Shown in pieces: positions 43,166-44,620 of a stretch of 44,620 nucleotides of DNA. The notes below the pieces were generated by a model that searched no databases, had not been told where the DNA came from, and worked only from the letters and a program-made list of their open reading frames with translations. The stretch spans positions 1-44,620 of the forward strand of contig VGHA01000018.1 of NCBI GenBank assembly GCA_016868375.1. The letters run 5' to 3'. This DNA comes from Betaproteobacteria bacterium. GTDB lineage: Bacteria; Pseudomonadota; Gammaproteobacteria; Burkholderiales; Burkholderiaceae_E. Both the position numbers and the translations under genes were made by a program. Within the stretch, counting starts at the first letter, position 1, and every line of letters begins with the position of its first letter.

Positions 43166-43930
43166 ATGGACTTCAGCTTCATCACCGACCCGTTTTTCTA
43201 CGTGGTCGCGGTTCCCGCGGTGCTGCTCACCGGCATCTCCAAAGCGGGCTTCGGCGGTGCGGTGGGCGGGCTTGCGGTGCCGCTTCTGTCGCTGTCGGTC
43301 CCCGTCCCGCAGGCGCTCGCGATCATGCTGCCCTTGCTGTGCGCGATGGACATCCTGGGTCTGATCGCGTTTCGCCGCACCTACGATGCCAGAATCCTGA
43401 AGCTTGCGATTCCTGCGGGCATCGTCGGCATCGCGCTGGGCGCGCTCCTGTTCCGGGTGGTGGATGCACGCTGGATTCAGGCGCTGATCGGTATTGAAGC
43501 GGTCATCTTCGCGCTCAACTTCATGCTGAGTAAACCGCCGCCCAAGCCCGATGGGCCCGTGCCGATTTCACCGATCAAGGCCCGCTTCTGGCCTGCCATG
43601 TCGGGCTTTACCAGTTTCATCTCGCATGCGGGCAGTCCACCGATGCTGCAGTTCATGCTGCCGCTCGGACTTGAGCCGCGGACCTTCGTGGGCACGATGA
43701 ACTGGTTTTTCGCCTGCATCAACTACGCGAAGTGGATTCCCTACGCACTGCTGGGCCTGATCGATCTGCGCAATGCAGGCACCTCGGCGATGCTGCTGCC
43801 AGTGATTCCGGTTGGGTTCCTGCTTGGCTACTTTGTGTTGCGCAAGATCAATGCCGAGTGGTTCAGACGCATCGCAACCTGGGGATTGCTCACAACGGGC
43901 TTGAAGCTTTGCTGGGACGCCTTCATTTAA
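43166..43930 (+). CDS. TauE/SafE-family membrane transporter
   Basis: A 254-residue inner-membrane protein with about seven or eight hydrophobic segments. The N-terminal YVVAVPAVLLTGISKAGFGGAVGGLAVPLLSL is the TauE/SafE repeat pattern, and the second half has FTSFISHAGSPPMLQFMLPLGLEPRTFVGTMNW, which is its partner repeat. The family includes sulfite, sulfoacetate and other anion exporters, so the substrate cannot be given. Its gap from the NTF2-like gene is 132 bases. Confidence 0.88.
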   Translation: MDFSFITDPFFYVVAVPAVLLTGISKAGFGGAVGGLAVPLLSLSVPVPQALAIMLPLLCAMDILGLIAFRRTYDARILKLAIPAGIVGIALGALLFRVVDARWIQALIGIEAVIFALNFMLSKPPPKPDGPVPISPIKARFWPAMSGFTSFISHAGSPPMLQFMLPLGLEPRTFVGTMNWFFACINYAKWIPYALLGLIDLRNAGTSAMLLPVIPVGFLLGYFVLRKINAEWFRRIATWGLLTTGLKLCWDAFI

Positions 43931-43937
43931 GGGTTAT

Positions 43938-43964
43938 CGGAGCGGCACACCATGCAACGCTCCG
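43938..43964 (+). promoter_or_regulatory. Hairpin between the TauE/SafE and hsp20 genes
   Basis: CGGAGCG (43938-43944) pairs with CGCTCCG (43958-43964) over a 13-base loop, eight bases after the permease stop and 30 bases before the hsp20 start. It may end transcription weakly or be a leader structure of the chaperone gene. The hsp20 Shine-Dalgarno sequence itself is not paired in this stem, so a thermometer is not supported. Confidence 0.35.
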
Positions 43965-43994
43965 CCAACACTTCACCGAAAGGGAGAACCCACC

Positions 43995-44411
43995 ATGGCC
44001 CGTCTGTCTGTCTACGATCCGTTTGCGGAAGTTTTTCCAGAGATTTTTCGCGGCCTCCTGCAGCCCTCGCGCGCGCAGTCCGAGGTCGCCGAGATTCGTG
44101 TCGACGTTTTCGAGAGCGCGCAGCACTATCAGGTGCGGGCTGATTTGCCTGGCGTCAAGAAAGAGGACATCAGCGTGCAGGTGGATGGCAACCGCGTATC
44201 CATCAGCGCCGAGGTCAAGCGCGAGGCCGGGGCCCAGGACAGCGAGCGGGTGCTTCGAAGCGAGCGCTTCTATGGCGCGATGGCACGCAGCTTTGCACTG
44301 GGGTCCGAGCTCGATGAGCAGGCGGTGCAGGCCCGCTTCGACAATGGTGTGTTGACGCTTACGCTGCCCAAGAAACAACCGCCCGCAGCACGGCGCATCA
44401 CGATTCAGTAA
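43995..44411 (+). CDS. Hsp20/alpha-crystallin-family small heat-shock protein
   Basis: A 138-residue small chaperone that holds unfolding proteins in solution. A GGGAG site precedes the ATG. The alpha-crystallin domain covers about residues 33-125: RVDVFESAQHYQVRADLPGVKKEDISVQVDGNRVSISAEV, then SERFYGAMARSFAL, and the A-x-x-x-n-G-v-L motif in ARFDNGVLTLTLPK. A short C-terminal extension ends in ITIQ, the I-x-I motif used for oligomer docking. It is expected in the cytoplasm. No sigma-32 promoter was recognised in the 64 bases upstream. Confidence 0.92.
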   Translation: MARLSVYDPFAEVFPEIFRGLLQPSRAQSEVAEIRVDVFESAQHYQVRADLPGVKKEDISVQVDGNRVSISAEVKREAGAQDSERVLRSERFYGAMARSFALGSELDEQAVQARFDNGVLTLTLPKKQPPAARRITIQ

Positions 44412-44432
44412 GGGCTGGACGCGGCGGCTGCT

Positions 44433-44618
44433 TTAACCGCGCGAGGCCGTCACCGGGTAGCCTGCTTCGGTGATGGCCTCAGCAACTTTTGCACGCTCAA
44501 GCCGGGTTTCAACCTCGACCCGATTCTGCGCCAGATCAACCTTGACCTGGGCCGCATGATCAAGGCTTTGTATCGAACGCGTGACCGCTGCGGCACAATG
44601 GCTGCAGCTCATGCCACT
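44433..44618 (-). CDS. Heavy-metal-associated (CopZ-like) domain protein, 5' end cut by window
   Basis: The last 61 residues of a minus-strand frame, read from base 44618 to a stop at 44433-44435. The metal-binding loop GMSCSHCAAAV with its Cys-x2-Cys pair is followed by TRSIQSL, VKVDLAQNRVEVE and AITEAGYPVTA, exactly an HMA (Cu(I)/metal-binding) domain of ferredoxin-like fold. The remaining length is about that of a free copper chaperone such as CopZ, but since the start is outside the window it could also be the C-terminal metal domain of a longer protein. It is convergent with the hsp20 gene, 21 bases apart. Confidence 0.85.
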   Translation of the reverse strand, partial: SGMSCSHCAAAVTRSIQSLDHAAQVKVDLAQNRVEVETRLERAKVAEAITEAGYPVTASRG

Positions 44619-44620
44619 GA

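Noticed and set aside
43938-43995. Possible RNA thermometer before hsp20
   Set aside because: The visible stem does not pair with the GGGAG ribosome-binding site, so no ROSE- or fourU-type element can be supported.

Overview
The window looks like a chromosomal segment of a high-GC betaproteobacterium, probably Burkholderiales. The clues are a mreBCD-mrdA-rodA shape block placed back to back with gatCAB, a leucine/isovalerate (liu) operon led by a MerR regulator of LiuR type, a pcaIJF set for the end of the beta-ketoadipate pathway, and strong G/C bias at third codon positions. No rRNA, tRNA, insertion sequence, phage gene or CRISPR array is visible. No gene-free stretch reaches 300 bases; the longest, about 210 bases, lies upstream of pcaI.

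Bases 1-9254 (plus strand): the 3' end of a 3-hydroxyacyl-CoA dehydrogenase, then an AMP-forming acyl-CoA ligase, a complete branched-chain-amino-acid-type (HAAT) ABC importer in the order livG-livH-livM-binding protein-livF, and a second, PaaK-like adenylating protein. Two CoA-ligase-like proteins bracketing an importer suggest uptake plus CoA activation of a carboxylic acid, possibly aromatic. The second ligase lacks a normal nucleotide-binding P-loop, and strong hairpins flank the binding-protein gene. A GMP reductase of the Bacillus type follows at 9386-10360.

Bases 10367-24157 (minus strand): one long operon, transcribed from the LiuR gene leftwards. Its order is liuR, PaaI-like thioesterase, isovaleryl-CoA dehydrogenase (liuA), isocitrate dehydrogenase kinase/phosphatase (aceK), acetyl-CoA acetyltransferase, a second acyl-CoA dehydrogenase, methylcrotonyl-CoA carboxylase beta and alpha (liuB, liuD), glyoxylate/hydroxypyruvate reductase, HMG-CoA lyase (liuE), a DUF1289 protein, a metallo-beta-lactamase-fold hydrolase and a GNAT acetyltransferase. 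Several junctions are 4-base ATGA overlaps. Two closely related palindromes, one before liuR and one between liuR and the thioesterase, are good candidate LiuR operators. The methylglutaconyl-CoA hydratase (liuC) is missing from the operon. With aceK and a glyoxylate reductase inside, the operon ties leucine-derived acetyl-CoA to control of the glyoxylate branch point.

Bases 24201-31262: a SMUG1-family uracil-DNA glycosylase (minus), a dioxygenase-like cupin (plus), then the minus-strand elongasome operon mreB-mreC-mreD-mrdA-rodA. Bases 31263-31429 form a divergent regulatory region, followed by gatC-gatA-lipoprotein-gatB (plus). The lipoprotein gene between gatA and gatB is cysteine-rich and not recognised. 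Bases 35178-38192 (minus): M48 metalloprotease, exonuclease III, orotate phosphoribosyltransferase and an AhpD-like protein. Then on the plus strand: AmpG-type permease, pcaI-pcaJ-pcaF behind a good sigma-70 promoter, a small NTF2-like protein, a TauE/SafE permease and an Hsp20 chaperone. The window ends inside a minus-strand heavy-metal-associated (CopZ-like) domain.

Beta-ketoadipate thiolysis yields acetyl-CoA and succinyl-CoA, and leucine breakdown yields acetyl-CoA and acetoacetate, so much of the window serves acyl-CoA catabolism around a core of cell-shape and translation genes. All functional calls rest on motifs and remembered family sequences; no database search was run.
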